In this document: in pieces, positions 33,076 through 43,936 of the stretch
Numbering within the stretch: the first letter of the stretch is position 1
Layout of the letters: each line of letters starts with the position of its first letter
From: Absidia repens
Taxonomy: Eukaryota; Mucoromycota; Mucoromycetes; Mucorales; Cunninghamellaceae
Assembly: GCA_002105175.1 (NCBI GenBank)
Contig: MCGE01000017.1
Location: forward strand, 1-64,000
Direction: 5' to 3'
Length of the DNA stretch: 64,000 bases
Program-made: the position numbers and the translations under genes
Notes under the pieces: model-generated
What the model was told of the DNA's origin: nothing
Databases searched by the model: none
The model's input: the letters and a program-made list of their open reading frames with translations, nothing else

Positions 33076-33389
33076 ATAATTTTTTATAAGAGTTGAAAAA
33101 AAAAGGCAGGGTGTTTGTGGCAAAAAAAATAAAATAAATTAGAAATAGATGCGCATTGAACGTCTCTGGCATTTGGTATTTTGTTGGGCATTCCTGTTCT
33201 TTGCCTGAAGGGGTCACTTTGCAAGAAGAAAAGAGTCGATTGGGAAAATCATTTTCCGCTATGGTGTCTTCCCAGAATATCAACATTAGTGAAGTATCAC
33301 TGGAGAAGGAACCATTTTGTGCTGGTGCTCTGATTTCAATCAGAGGTACTTGAAAAACAAAAAATTCGATCCAAACAACCAGAGCAATA

Positions 33390-33545
33390 CACCTCATTAT
33401 GGAATACGTGATCTAGGACTCCAACTGGGATTAGCCTTCCTCTGAGACTAGTATTATCGAATTATCGTTAGCTTAGTTTCGTGTTAGTTTTTTATAGTTT
33501 ATCTCTACAGTACATCGGAATAAAATATGTCTCTTTTACCATTAG
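33390..33545 (+). repeat. dispersed repeat family A, 3' part (A12)
   Basis: Contains GATCTAGGACTCC, TTAGCTTAGTTTCGTGTTAG and a final GGAATAAAATATGTCTC, the sense-strand 3' end of family A. The GGGGAAACCC core is lost. Confidence 0.65.
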
Positions 33546-34139
33546 AATCTCTCACACTATGTATTTGTCCTGTCAAATGATATATATGTGCGTGTAAATC
33601 CCCCCCCCCCCTCAGCGTATGTGTAAAAACTTCACCAATGGTTGTTTTTTGCTATCTTCTGTAATTTTTCACTTTGGGTGGACCAACCCATTGGTACAGC
33701 CAACTCGCATTTGGAATTTATTATTAATCCATACGCAATGAAAACAATAAAAGGATGTATACAGCATATCCGGCCTAGTGGATTTTTATGCTCTTTTATA
33801 GGGAACACTGTGCTGCTGACATAGACTTCGTTGGCTGATTAGAATGGCAGAGCGGGAATAATGCCTTCTCTGAGACTCACAAGAGAAAATATTCTATGGT
33901 AGTTGTTTGATGGAGACACATCAAGTATTTTCAATTAATTATCTGGGCCTTCGGGGGAAGGCGGTAGGGATGGCTTTAGTGGTTAAATCAGAAAGTAATT
34001 TATTTGATAGGACACTCCCAAAAGAGACATAGTAACAAATTTTCTCACTGTATAATGGTTGAGAGGATGCTTAGTGAAGCGGGTATATTTTATTTTTTGA
34101 ATCAGTATGGGAAAACACTGATAGAAACGTGCACTTTTA
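33546..34139. other. intergenic, no gene recognised
   Basis: Holds a 12-C run near 33600-33611. Short frames without motifs. Confidence 0.45.
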
Positions 34140-34580
34140 GAAAGAGATCTAATATATTGCACAGCATCCGTCAAGAGAAAGACTAACGAAGTGCCTTTTA
34201 TTGAAGTATAAGATGGCGATACTAATCTTAAGGGACAATGGTAAAGATGGATCTACTGTAGAAAACATGAAAGAGACTAATGGGACATTTTTCATTGAAG
34301 TATATAAAAAGGAACATATTTTATTCATATAGACAAACCATGAACACACTATTGCTAAACTAAGCTAATGAAGGCTCCAAAAGCCAACTAACGGTGATTC
34401 TAAATCCTGAATCCAAAATGAAAGAGTTTCCCCTTGCATCTTGTATTCTCTGAGCTGAAAACCCTTCTAAACTAGTCCTAACACTAATCTAAGTCTATTA
34501 AAATCTCATAGACGGTGAATGGTGAAGGAAAAAAAAGGGAGGAAAAAAGAAAGAAAGTGCGATTTTTTTTTGAGGGCAAA
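34140..34580 (-). repeat. dispersed repeat family A, copy A6
   Basis: Minus-strand AATAAAATATGTTCC near 34312-34326 and core GGGGAAACTCTTTCATTTTG near 34415-34434. It is followed by the AACCCTTCTAAACTAGTCCT block (plus strand). Flank 34140-34300 resembles that of A2. Confidence 0.8.
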
Positions 34581-34934
34581 CATAAATTTTTATTTTTATG
34601 ATAGCGGGGTTAGAAACACATCGTAGAGAGGCGAATCCGAGGGATTATAAACAATTTAATCCCAGTGGACAAAAGAATGAAACAAGCTACAAAAGAATGA
34701 CGTGATGATGGCAGGTAAAACTAAAGGAAAAGTTCAGGGGGCGGGATATTGAAGGTGCGAGGGGGAGTTCGGAGATGTGCAAACAAATGAGATATCAAAG
34801 CAATGATGTGAGAAGTGTGGAAGGGGACATCATGGATGACCTTTTGCCAGTGGGAAACGCCATATTGCTTGAAGAGTACATGAGCAAAGGAGCCAAATGG
34901 CGGTGTGGAGGTTAGGGTCTGAAATGTTTGTATA

Positions 34935-35335
34935 TAAAGACAAGAGTAAATAAGTGATACAATTGATATGGTTTTTTTATTGAATAAAATGACAGTGGGT
35001 TTTTATAGTAAAAGCTAGAGAAGCGGATGTTGTAATAATAAATTTCTATGATGATAGATGATTGTAGATGATAATGGATTATTGGTAGAGTTCGAGATGA
35101 GGGAATAAAATAGTGTATTATGGAATAGATAGATGAGTAACCTTTGATCTTGATTGTAGACCAAGTGAAACATAGCCAGTGTAAGGATATGCTGGATAGT
35201 GACAAGGTACAATTGTTGGGACGCGATGAGTAACCGCGTACCTGATATGTGTGGATGATGACAAATAATGATGGTATAGATATTTTGACATAAATGTTAC
35301 TAATCAGGAACCAGGAATACGACAGGGTCAGTGGG
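34935..35335 (+). repeat. dispersed repeat family B, copy B1
   Basis: Begins AAATAAGTGATACAATTGAT and ends AATCAGGAACCAGGAATACG. Same ends as B2, with a more diverged middle. Confidence 0.65.
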
Positions 35336-35552
35336 AAGAAAGAACGAAAAAATAAAACTGGGACTTCACGTGGAAGGATTTGAAATTGGTTTTCATTTGT
35401 GTGGCAAATTTTGGTGTTTAGTAGTAGTAGTTTAGAAAATTGCAACCACCCCATCATACATTTGAAATTGGTTTTTAGGAGCCTAATGAGGATTGGATTT
35501 AAAATTTATTTTGCTGGGTGAATTGGTTGTAATAAAATAAAACAAAAATGGA

Positions 35553-35850
35553 AATAAGTGATACAATTGATATGGTTATTATTTAATTAATTAATTAATT
35601 GATAAAATGTCAAGCCTTTTATAAGAAAATGAAGATATTTGTGGCTGTGGATGGGAGCATGATAACGGTATATTTGAGACTACGGATAATTGAGGCTGTG
35701 TGTAATCTGATGTGTTGAATGGCAAATATGAGAATAAGCGGGGAGTTCAGCGGTAAAAATAGAATGAAGAGATAAAGCGGATATACAAATGATGATGGTA
35801 TAGATACTTTGATATAAATAATGTCAATCAAGAACCAGGAATACCATAGA
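35553..35850 (+). repeat. dispersed repeat family B, copy B2
   Basis: Starts AAATAAGTGATACAATTGAT, with middle GTGGCTGTGGATGGGAGCAT and end CAAGAACCAGGAATACC. The reverse complement is found at 38025-38315. Confidence 0.8.
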
Positions 35851-35999
35851 GAAAATGGGTGATGCCGCTTGAAAAATAATTTAGGCTACAGGGTTTTATT
35901 TTCGATCCCGTCACAAAAAACCTAGAGGTCTGCCAACGAAAAAAAAACAAAAAAAAAAAAAAAAACAAAATCTGGAAAGCCTACAGCTATAATAACTCA

Positions 36000-36200
36000 C
36001 CTCTATGCTTAAGTATAGCTTACACAGTAGAATAGCCTGTAGAATAGTCTACCGCAATAGAATAGTATGTACAATAGCTTGTCACAGTAGAATAGCTTTG
36101 CCATTCCATTGTTCATTGCAAAATAAAAAAGCTTTTATTGAATAATGATACGTAGTCAATACTATACTGAAAGGAAAGAAGATGTAAAAATAGGGGGGCC
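36000..36200 (+). repeat. GTAGAATAG reiteration, possibly related to family C
   Basis: Several GTAGAATAG words (near 36026-36095), then GCAAAATAAAAAAGCTTTTA. These recall the GTAGAATAG and CTGCAATAAAAAAATA parts of C1. Confidence 0.4.
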
Positions 36201-36344
36201 GCTAATAGTAGCTGAGAGAGGTGCTAATCTAGATGAATGGTGTAGAAGAGGAACGATGTACAATAAAAAAGTGATTTCTAAAAGGGATCTCTATGAATGG
36301 CGATCTCCAAACTTCTAATGAAGCTTAAACAAACATTTTTTTCA

Positions 36345-36510
36345 AACAAAGACAAGGTTTATTGAAGCAGATATATGTTTTATTGAAGAAAAGAGACATA
36401 CACATGTACTAAGCTAATCAAGACATTTCCCCAAGATCCTAGAATCAAAATGAAAGGGTTTCCCCATGTCTCTTGCAATCCCTTTCCTAAAACCCTTCTA
36501 AACTATTTCT
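36345..36510 (-). repeat. dispersed repeat family A, truncated copy A7
   Basis: Core GGGGAAACCCTTTCATTTTG on the minus strand near 36450-36469, followed by AACCCTTCTAAACTA. It is cut before the GC-box end. Confidence 0.7.
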
Positions 36511-37110
36511 AACAGAAAGCCGAGGCCACCAGGTCCACAACGAGCCCAAAACAGTGAACAGATGTTGGCTCATTCCCGTTGACTTGTCTTTTTTTTTTTT
36601 TTTTTTTTTGGATGTGCGCTCCCATTTTTTTTTTTTTTGGATGTGTGCTCCCATTTTTTTTTTCTCGATCAACAATCCAGGCTGCCGGCGGCGGCAGTTG
36701 AATTCACACACATCTGGCTTTACAGCCTGCAAAATCGAGTTAACGTGCAATATTTTCTTCTTCGCTTTATATAAAACGGACTACGAAACCGTTCAACTTC
36801 AAATTTTCCATGCATCTTTAGAAATATTATACAATCATTTTTTGCCACCAAACCAACCATCCATCTCTCATACAATTAATTGTACAATGCTCTAAAGTTT
36901 ACGCCTATAAGCTCACAGCTAAAAGACTACAGCCATAATAACCGCCTCTACGCTATAGCCATCGCCCGCCATTCAAACACACATTTTTACTTGGACATCA
37001 ACATCAACATTCACTTGACCTCCTCACCATTTTACCTTTTGTTTCTTCCAATATCCCCCTTACTCATCCCCCAAAAACTGCCCGCCACTCCCCTAAAAAT
37101 TCAATAAATC
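36511..37110. other. intergenic, no gene recognised
   Basis: Two near-identical words GGATGTG(T/C)GCTCCCATTTTTTT at 36609 and 36640 form a short tandem duplication. Open frames are low-complexity. Confidence 0.45.
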
Positions 37111-37132
37111 GGGAATAGCTCGACTGCGGAAC

Positions 37133-37149
37133 GCGCGGCTTCGCCGCGC
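37133..37149. repeat. GC-rich perfect hairpin
   Basis: GCGCGGC-TTC-GCCGCGC, a 7-bp perfect stem in AT-rich surroundings. It resembles the GC clusters known from fungal mitochondrial DNA. Confidence 0.6.
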
Positions 37150-38024
37150 TTTTGCCAAAAGCCTCGGAGAAGCATCCTTTTAAACCCCGAAAAGTTTTTT
37201 TGAACTCAGCGCCAAGTAAACGGCAGTTATAGATGTTTTTAAAAGGGAGATTTAATGGATTATAGTCAAAATAGACACTCCATAGTGATTTGTCTTCCAC
37301 ATTAGTAGACGAATACTGCATTTATCCGGCCGAGAGTGGTACCGATCGACGTGGAATTGTGTAGAGTATGTTACACATAAGTTTAAGATTCATCGGCCGA
37401 CATTTTGGTAATCCGAAAAATGGCTTTAAATGTCTAACTTTATACATATTTTAGATACAGTGGCGTACGTTACAGCATTCGAAAGGGCTTGTAAAGCTAC
37501 ATATTCTGAGGTAGTTTCAAAATTATTGGAGTTGAATTAACAAATTTATGACTTTATTTCTGGAAAATGAGAAAATGACAATTGTTGTATTTGTGATACC
37601 CGAACCTACTGTAATTCCCATCTTCCACAATTTTATTTATTTATACCCCGCTCCGCATTTCTTCACTTTGATATTTTGATAGGTACTATCCTATACCTTA
37701 TTTTATTCATACTTCATCACCCGCTAAATTACTTCCACAACATCACTTGAGGTTATCCCAATTTGTAACCATTTCATCATGACTCAATTACAGTAGCTAT
37801 AGAAAAAGATATAATTATGACATGATTGAATATTAAATAAAAAGAGTAACCAATTTTATCACTTACTTACCTTTGTGTTTATTTCAACAATTCAGGTTTT
37901 CATTATTTTTTTTTTTTACCAATTTCAGATTTATTGAAAAATTAAAGTGGTCGGAACGGGTCCCAAATTTCAGGGACAAACTTCCGTGCGCAGATCGACG
38001 CAGGGAACACAAATAGATCGTCAT
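37150..38024. other. intergenic, no gene recognised
   Basis: AT-rich single-copy-looking sequence. No gene, RNA or repeat could be supported. Confidence 0.45.
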
Positions 38025-38315
38025 CAGTGTCGTATTCCTGGTTCCTGATTAGGAATATTTACATCAAAAACATCTATACCATCATCATTTGTATATCCGA
38101 CTTATCTCTTCACTCTATTTTCTATCCCTGAATTCCCCACTTATTCTCACACTTGTCATTCAACACATCAGATAGCACACAGCCTCAATTATCCGTAGTC
38201 TCAAATACACCGTTATCATGCTCCCATCCACAGCCACAAATATCTTCATTTCATTATAGAAAGACTTGACATTTTATCAATTAAATAAAAACCATATCAA
38301 TTGTATGGTGCGAAC
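38025..38315 (-). repeat. dispersed repeat family B, inverted copy B3
   Basis: Reverse complement of 35553-35850: GTATTCCTGGTTCCTGATTA, then GCTCCCATCCACAGCCACAA, then ACCATATCAATTGTATGG. Confidence 0.8.
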
Positions 38316-38569
38316 AGTTTATAACCAATGAACCTTAATTGTCTCAATTTTTGGATTTCAAATTACGACTTTTTTTTGTCTTTTTCCTCAATTCAACCAA
38401 CCAATGTAACAGCATTCACATGGGACGATGAAATGGATCCGTACCTGGAGCAAGAAAGGACTGGTTAGATTATTTTGCGTTGGAACATCTGTAGATCATG
38501 AATTAGTTCAGTACATCGTATTATGATTCAGTTTGGCACATTTATATTCCCTGTTTTTATATTACTGAA

Positions 38570-38725
38570 TAAACGCTCTGGCGCTCCGCTGGAGCTTTTG
38601 GAAATCTTTCGATTTACTGGGTGTCACAGTTTTTAGGATTAAAGCCCCGTCATTTCGCACTATGGTGGGCAGCCCCTTGGGGCCCGACCGTCGTGCTCAG
38701 CGCGTCGTCAATAGATACTTTTTAA
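38570..38725 (+). repeat. dispersed repeat family R2, best copy
   Basis: AATAAACGCTCTGGCGCTCC, then TTTACTGGGTGTCA, then GTGGGCAGCCCCTTGGGGCC and CGACCGTCGTGCTCAGCGCG. It has strong local palindromes (GCTCCGCTGGAGC; CCCCTTGGGG). Confidence 0.75.
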
Positions 38726-38764
38726 AAAAAAATGGAAGGTGGAAAAATAGAGTGACTGAACCAT

Positions 38765-39090
38765 TCGCACTCCGCCTCTCATGGATTTAAATTTTCTGTC
38801 GGCCCTTTTTTTTTCTTCCTCTTTCTTTCTTTTCTTTTCTTTTTTAGAACATCAACTTCAACTGCGGATTTAGTGATCTTGGAATAGTGGTTAGAACTTG
38901 AATCAGGGGCCTTTTGAAAAGTGCGATGCAAACACCATGGGGAAACCCTTCCATTTTGGATTCGTGATCTTTGACCGTCCTCAAATTAGCATTCATTTTA
39001 GAATAGTGTCATTAGCTCAGCTTAGCGTTAGTTATCATAGTTTATATTGCATCTATATCAGAATTAAACTTGTCTTGTCTTTTTACTGAT
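38765..39090 (+). repeat. dispersed repeat family A, copy A8
   Basis: Weak GC box (ACTCCGCCTCTCATGG), pyrimidine tract, core CATGGGGAAACCCTTCCATT at 38936-38955, then CTTAGCGTTAGTTATCATAG and AGAATTAAACTTGTCTTG. It directly follows R2. Confidence 0.75.
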
Positions 39091-40122
39091 ATTCTCTTTT
39101 ATGCCTTTCATTGTCTCGCTGAATGGGCATGGCATATGTGCGTGGAAAAACAGAGTGTGTGGGGGGTGTGGGGTTTATGCGTAGAAAAAAAAAACTGCAG
39201 CTCGTTGTGTAAAATGCTACTTAGAGTTTATCTAGAAATAACCCCAACATTGTAACAGCGACATGGATACAGTGATGTGATTGGAGAAAAGGTAGCAAAT
39301 TTCAAAGTCATAGATCTTTATCTTAGTTTGCTATTTTAGATAAGGGTTTACCCCTCTTTCTTTTTAATATATTAATAAAAAACGACATACCTTGATCACT
39401 TTTATGCATGTATGGATATTATGTTGATATTTTGTCCCTGATTATATATTATTGTAGTTTAGGTTTTTTATAAAATAAAATAAAAAAAATAAATAAGATG
39501 AGAATGTTGTTAACCTTTATTTGATATAAATCAAGCATCTTTTTATAATGATGTGATTATGGTATGAAACAGTATAACTACTACTACGGTTTGATATAAT
39601 AAATGGGTTTCTTTTTCAAAGACATGAAAAAGTGAAATCAGATCATGACACCCATATATGATCTGAGCCCTTGCATTGTAGCACTGAATTTGAATTTATT
39701 TTTATTTCATTTGCATTATGCATGATTTACATTAATGTCACACTTTATTTTATTTTATTGCTACATTCATATGCAAAATACAACATATATGATAGTTAGT
39801 TTATAGTATAATGAGAAGACAAAAAAATATTTATTGGAAGTGAAAAATTAATCAAGATGACATGGTTGTATCCCGCACGAATATGGGCGTGGCATTGTTA
39901 TGAAATGAGTTGATGCATTTTTTTCTTGCGGTGATGTTGCTATTCTTCTTATGATTTGCAAGCCACACCATATCAGGGGCCAGTTTTGCCCCTCGCAACT
40001 GAGTTATGTTGCATAGAGAACTGCCTTCTATATAACCCCGCCCACTCATATATTTTCCTTTTGTGGTAAAAGACCTGTCTCAATTTTCCCCCCTCACAGC
40101 CTGGACCGACCAACTTTAAATG
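39091..40122. other. intergenic with family A-like remnants
   Basis: An AACCCCGCCCACTCATATAT box at 40033-40052 resembles the family A start. No gene recognised. Confidence 0.45.
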
Positions 40123-40241
40123 CCTAAGGCTTTTTTTTTATTATGAAAGTTGATAAAAAAAATACGGATTCATATTTGCCATGACCTATACTATTCAAAT
40201 CCGTATTAAAAAAAAAATCACCACAAAAAAAAAGCCTTAGG
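40123..40241. mobile_element. 119-bp inverted-repeat hairpin element
   Basis: Ends CCTAAGGCTTTTTTTTT and AAAAAAAAAGCCTTAGG are inverted. An inner pair, ATACGGATT and AATCCGTAT, extends the stem. It could be a small MITE or a structured RNA. No target duplication found. Confidence 0.6.
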
Positions 40242-40781
40242 GTTTCAAGATTGATGTCGGGATATTTAGGTTATAACCTGTTCGCACCATATCACTTATT
40301 TTACTTTTGTCCCTTATTTTTACAACCATTTCAATACCAACACGTTCACCTATCATTCCATCTACCATATATTTTTTCATATATATATATTCATATTTAT
40401 CCATACACTTATTCCTATACCTTAGTTCATGCATATGCGATCATTCCATAATACGTAATTCAGACCCCGAATCACCCACTACACAAATTCCTACAGTATC
40501 ATATTCATCACCCCTATTTTTACATGCCCACATACCATCTAATCAGTATAAATAAGACAATACAATTGAATAGAAATAAAGAATGACCCAAAAGTTTCAC
40601 AATAGTTGATAACAAGTCCTATTCCATTTAATAATATAACAATACTGTATAAATAATAATGTCTAATTTATTTCGAGTAAAAAAAAAAATAAAACAATCT
40701 AAAATCTAAAGAGGGGATTGTTTCAAGTAAGCTACGCGCAGGAGGAATAACAAAGCTATGTAAACGAATGTTCATCATCAG
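40242..40781. other. intergenic with family B-like end
   Basis: GGTTATAACCTGTTCGCACC at 40269-40288 is an inverted match to GGTGCGAACAGTTTATAACC at 38307-38326. No gene. Confidence 0.4.
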
Positions 40782-41037
40782 TAGGACTCTTAACAATACC
40801 TAAATGAGGAGTATTGGTATTGAAAAATACCATGTTAGCGGGATTAGCAATACCAATTCCTTACCGGGAAGGTACCATCAGTAGGTATTGGTATTGATCA
40901 ATACCTCTTAGCGGGATTAGCAATACCAAAACCTTAGCGAGACAATACCATTAGTAGGTATTGGTATTGATCGGTACCAGGTATTGAGGACTTTTTCTCA
41001 ATACCATAATCGGGACGGGACCAAATTAAGAGCCCTA
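40782..41037 (+). mobile_element. MITE family with GGTATTG internal repeats, copy M1
   Basis: Terminal inverted repeats TAGGACTCTTAA (40782-40793) and TTAAGAGCCCTA (41026-41037), 11 of 12 matching. The inside is an array of related units such as GCGGGATTAGCAATACC and GTAGGTATTGGTATTGATC. TA at both outer ends fits a TA target site. Confidence 0.8.
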
Positions 41038-41149
41038 CTATCGTATATAAATCTCGCTGGCCTTTATCTTTTTTGTACAGCAATTCTATCTATTGTCACA
41101 TCTTACCTCCATCTTAGCATATTTACTATTATCAAACGGATTTTAATGG

Positions 41150-41377
41150 GATGAGATTAGAGCCTTCGTCATTTGGCACTATAGTGAGCGGACTCTTGAT
41201 CTACAGCCGTCGTGTTCAGCACTTGTTGATTCAATATTCTTTGTGTGTGTACTGAAAAATCAATAGTGTTGGATAGTAGTCGAGTTCGCCATGTCGCACT
41301 TTGTGGGTGTAAAAAAAATATATCTATTTAGGCTCCGCCCACATGAATTTGTTTTTTGGGGGACTACGTTGGTTTTT

Positions 41378-41417
<40 letters not shown>

Positions 41418-41700
41418 CTTCATAGAAGTTTGAATGATATGATGACAAAGCTCAATGGGATACCCGGTGATCTAGGATTAGTGTTAGAACTTGAATTAGG
41501 GGCGTTTCCAAAAATGCAAGACAAACATCATAGGGGAACCCTGTCATTTTGGATTTGTGATTTCCAACCTTCGCTAGATTAGCCTTCATTTTAGAATAGT
41601 GTCATTAGCTTAGCTTAGTGTTAGTTGTCATGGCTTATATCGGAATATATCAGAATTAAACATGTCTTGTCTTATTACCATTAATCTCTTTCATGCCTTT
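41150..41700 (+). repeat. R2 plus family A composite, copy A9
   Basis: R2 at 41150-41235 (ACAGCCGTCGTGTTCAGCAC), then GC box CTCCGCCCACATG at 41332-41344 and a 39-T tract. Core AGGGGAACCCTGTCATTTTG near 41533-41552, then TTAGCTTAGTGTTAGTTGTC and ATCAGAATTAAACATGTC. Closest relative is A8. Confidence 0.75.
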
Positions 41701-41719
41701 CATTGTCTCATTGTATGGG

Positions 41720-41845
41720 CATAGCAATCTATCGATTTACGGGGTGTTGAGGTTTTTTTTTAACAAGCGCGGGTTTTGATGGGCTGCGGTTAGAGACTCA
41801 GTCATGTCGCGCTATGGTGAGCAGCCCCTTGGGTCCAAAGGGAAA
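41720..41845 (+). repeat. dispersed repeat family R2, second copy
   Basis: ATCGATTTACGGGGTGTTGA, then GATGGGCTGCGGTTAGAGAC, GCGCTATGGTGAGCAGCCCC and TTGGGTCC. Confidence 0.7.
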
Positions 41846-42394
41846 AAACTGCGATGACAATGACACAGAAATGCCAGTGGACCGATATTTCAAGTAATAG
41901 ACGTCAATCTTGATAAAAACGCTATTCATCTGTTAAAAAAAAAGCCATTACAGAGTATTTTTCCTCTGTATTTCACACTATAGAGCGTAGCAATGGTGGG
42001 GATAGTGTATGGTAATTACAATTTATCTAAAAAGTAGTGTTGGCTTGACTGAAAACGAATAACAAATATCGTCGATAATGATGATGCCACAATGAGAGCT
42101 GAAGAATGGGATGAAATTTCTAAGTTATAGTTCACGATTTAATATAAGGAGTTACATATAAGGAGTTACTCCTCTCTCTCTTTAATATATGAACTAAACG
42201 TTGTTTTGTCCTTTTATCATTAGTATGCCTATCGCATTCATTTAGCTTGCCCTCCACCAGCAGATCCATTTTTACATATGTAATCTCGTTCGTTTAGATG
42301 GGAGTTGACAATCCCCCAGTTTATGTTTGTTTCTACTCCAATAGAGTATATATTTTTATTTTTTACAACCGTTAACTCAAAATAAACTTTGCAC

Positions 42395-42758
42395 TAGGGC
42401 TAATAATTTGGCATCGTCTCGATTATGGTATTGAGAACAGTACTCAATACCTGGTACCGATGAATACCAATACCTATTAGTGATATTGTCCCGCCAAGGT
42501 TTTGATCAATATCTATACCTAATGGTAGTATTGTCCCGATACGGTATTGAAAAATGATATTGATCAATGCCAACATCTGCAAGTGGTATCATCCCGCTAC
42601 GATTTCGGTATTGCTAATCCCGCCAACAGGCATTAATCAATACGAATATCTGCTACTGGTACCGTCCACTAAGGTATTGGGGTTGCTAATTCCGCTAACA
42701 TAGGACATGGTATCGGTCAATATCAGTAATCCTCATTTAGGCATTGTTGAGAGCCCTA
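42395..42758 (-). mobile_element. GGTATTG MITE family, copy M2 (inverted to M1)
   Basis: Its right end reads, on the minus strand, TAGGGCTCTCAACAATGCCT, matching the left end of M1. Its left end TAGGGCTAATAATTTGG matches M1's right end. It has more internal units than M1 (364 versus 256 bp). Confidence 0.8.
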
Positions 42759-42759
42759 A

Positions 42760-43025
42760 TTATCATACAGTGACATGTAGCCTCGTACAGGACATTTCCA
42801 CGGTCCTTTGCCAACGCAAGAAATTGGTCAAATAGAACCACAAACCCACTCACATTTCAATAATAAACACATACTATCACCAAGTGTCGTTCTCTCCGTA
42901 TTTCAGCTGCATATATTCTCCCCCACCTACAATTAACACGAAGCCCTGCTCAGCGAGTCCTCTATATTGCCTTAGACTTAATCACCACCTCAATGAAAAT
43001 GGACGTTTTCAAATCCCGCTATTTA
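42760..43025. other. SMN promoter region
   Basis: Holds TTTTCAAATCCCGC (43009-43022), like the GC-box start of family A. No gene. Confidence 0.4.
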
Positions 43026-43043
43026 TTTTTTTTTTTTTTTTTT
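43026..43043 (+). promoter_or_regulatory. poly(dT) tract before SMN
   Basis: Eighteen T on the coding strand, 57 bp before the ATG. Promoter role inferred. Confidence 0.45.
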
Positions 43044-43100
43044 GAGGGTTTTTTGTTTGTTTTCTTTTTTATATACTCACATTTTTTAATATCACCCTAA

Positions 43101-43738
43101 ATGAATGGCGAAGACCCTTATATCGGACAGGTCATTTATAACACTGGTGGCGGTAAGGTAAGTACTGTTTATGTAAACAGGCACATTGTGAGAAACTAAT
43201 ACTAAACTACTGTTTATTTTGACTGCTCAAGGGTGATGCATGGGATGACAGCGAACTGATTGATTTTTGGGACAAGGCAAAAGAAGCATACAAGGTATCA
43301 TACAAGAAGATTCAAATTTTACCTTCCAGGGGTCACTAACCCACATTTTTATTCAATAGAAACGTCAAGATCCACAAAACAAGAAAACGACACCTTTCAG
43401 CACAGAAAAAAGGTATACCATGAAATGGAATATTTGAAAATAAAAATTCAAATATCCCTTTATTGTATAGATACAAACATAAGCAACGTATTGAAAAACG
43501 GACATCACTGAAGAGGAAAACCCCTTCACCTACTCTTCCTCCGAAGACTCCAATTCCACCAAGATCACCACCAACACCGCAAAGTAAATCAAAAAGGGAA
43601 GGGAAAGATGATATTGTTGATCACTGACGTTTCAATTTAGCGAACGATAATGATAGTTTCACGCATATGATTATGGCATGGTATTACGCGGGCTATTACA
43701 CTGGTTTATACATTGGAGGTTCAAATAGTGCTCAATAG
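43101..43738 (+). CDS. smn1: survival motor neuron (SMN) homolog, Tudor-less
   Basis: Five small exons (43101-43157, 43232-43294, 43360-43412, 43471-43583, 43641-43738) encode 127 residues. Two SMN hallmarks flank a short Lys/Pro-rich linker. The Gemin2-binding helix is DAWDDSELIDFWDKAKEAYK (residues 21-40). The C-terminal oligomerisation YG-box is MIMAWYYAGYYTGLYIG (105-121). No Tudor domain is present, as in S. pombe Smn1. SMN with Gemin2 assembles Sm rings on spliceosomal snRNAs in the cytoplasm, which fits the intron-rich genome. The linker carries PPKTP, PPRSP and PPTP motifs. All introns are GT-AG and in frame. The gene ends about 200 bp before the next start codon. Confidence 0.93.
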
Positions 43739-43936
43739 GTACTGCTTTGATCTTCCTGCCGACTCTCAAATATTTGATTCCCCGCTTTTTCCGCCCTATT
43801 TCCTTTTTCTTCATTTTTTTTATTCATCTATCGTTTACATCTTCTCTCAATACATTTTTATATCCTTTGTATACAATCCCATATTATTTATTATTTATAT
43901 TCTTTTCGCTTTTTTTGCTTTTTTGCTTTTTACACC

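Noticed and set aside
34912..35457. 181-residue minus-strand frame
   Set aside because: Falls inside repeat B1, composition is Ile/Ser/Tyr-rich low complexity, and copy B2 does not preserve it.
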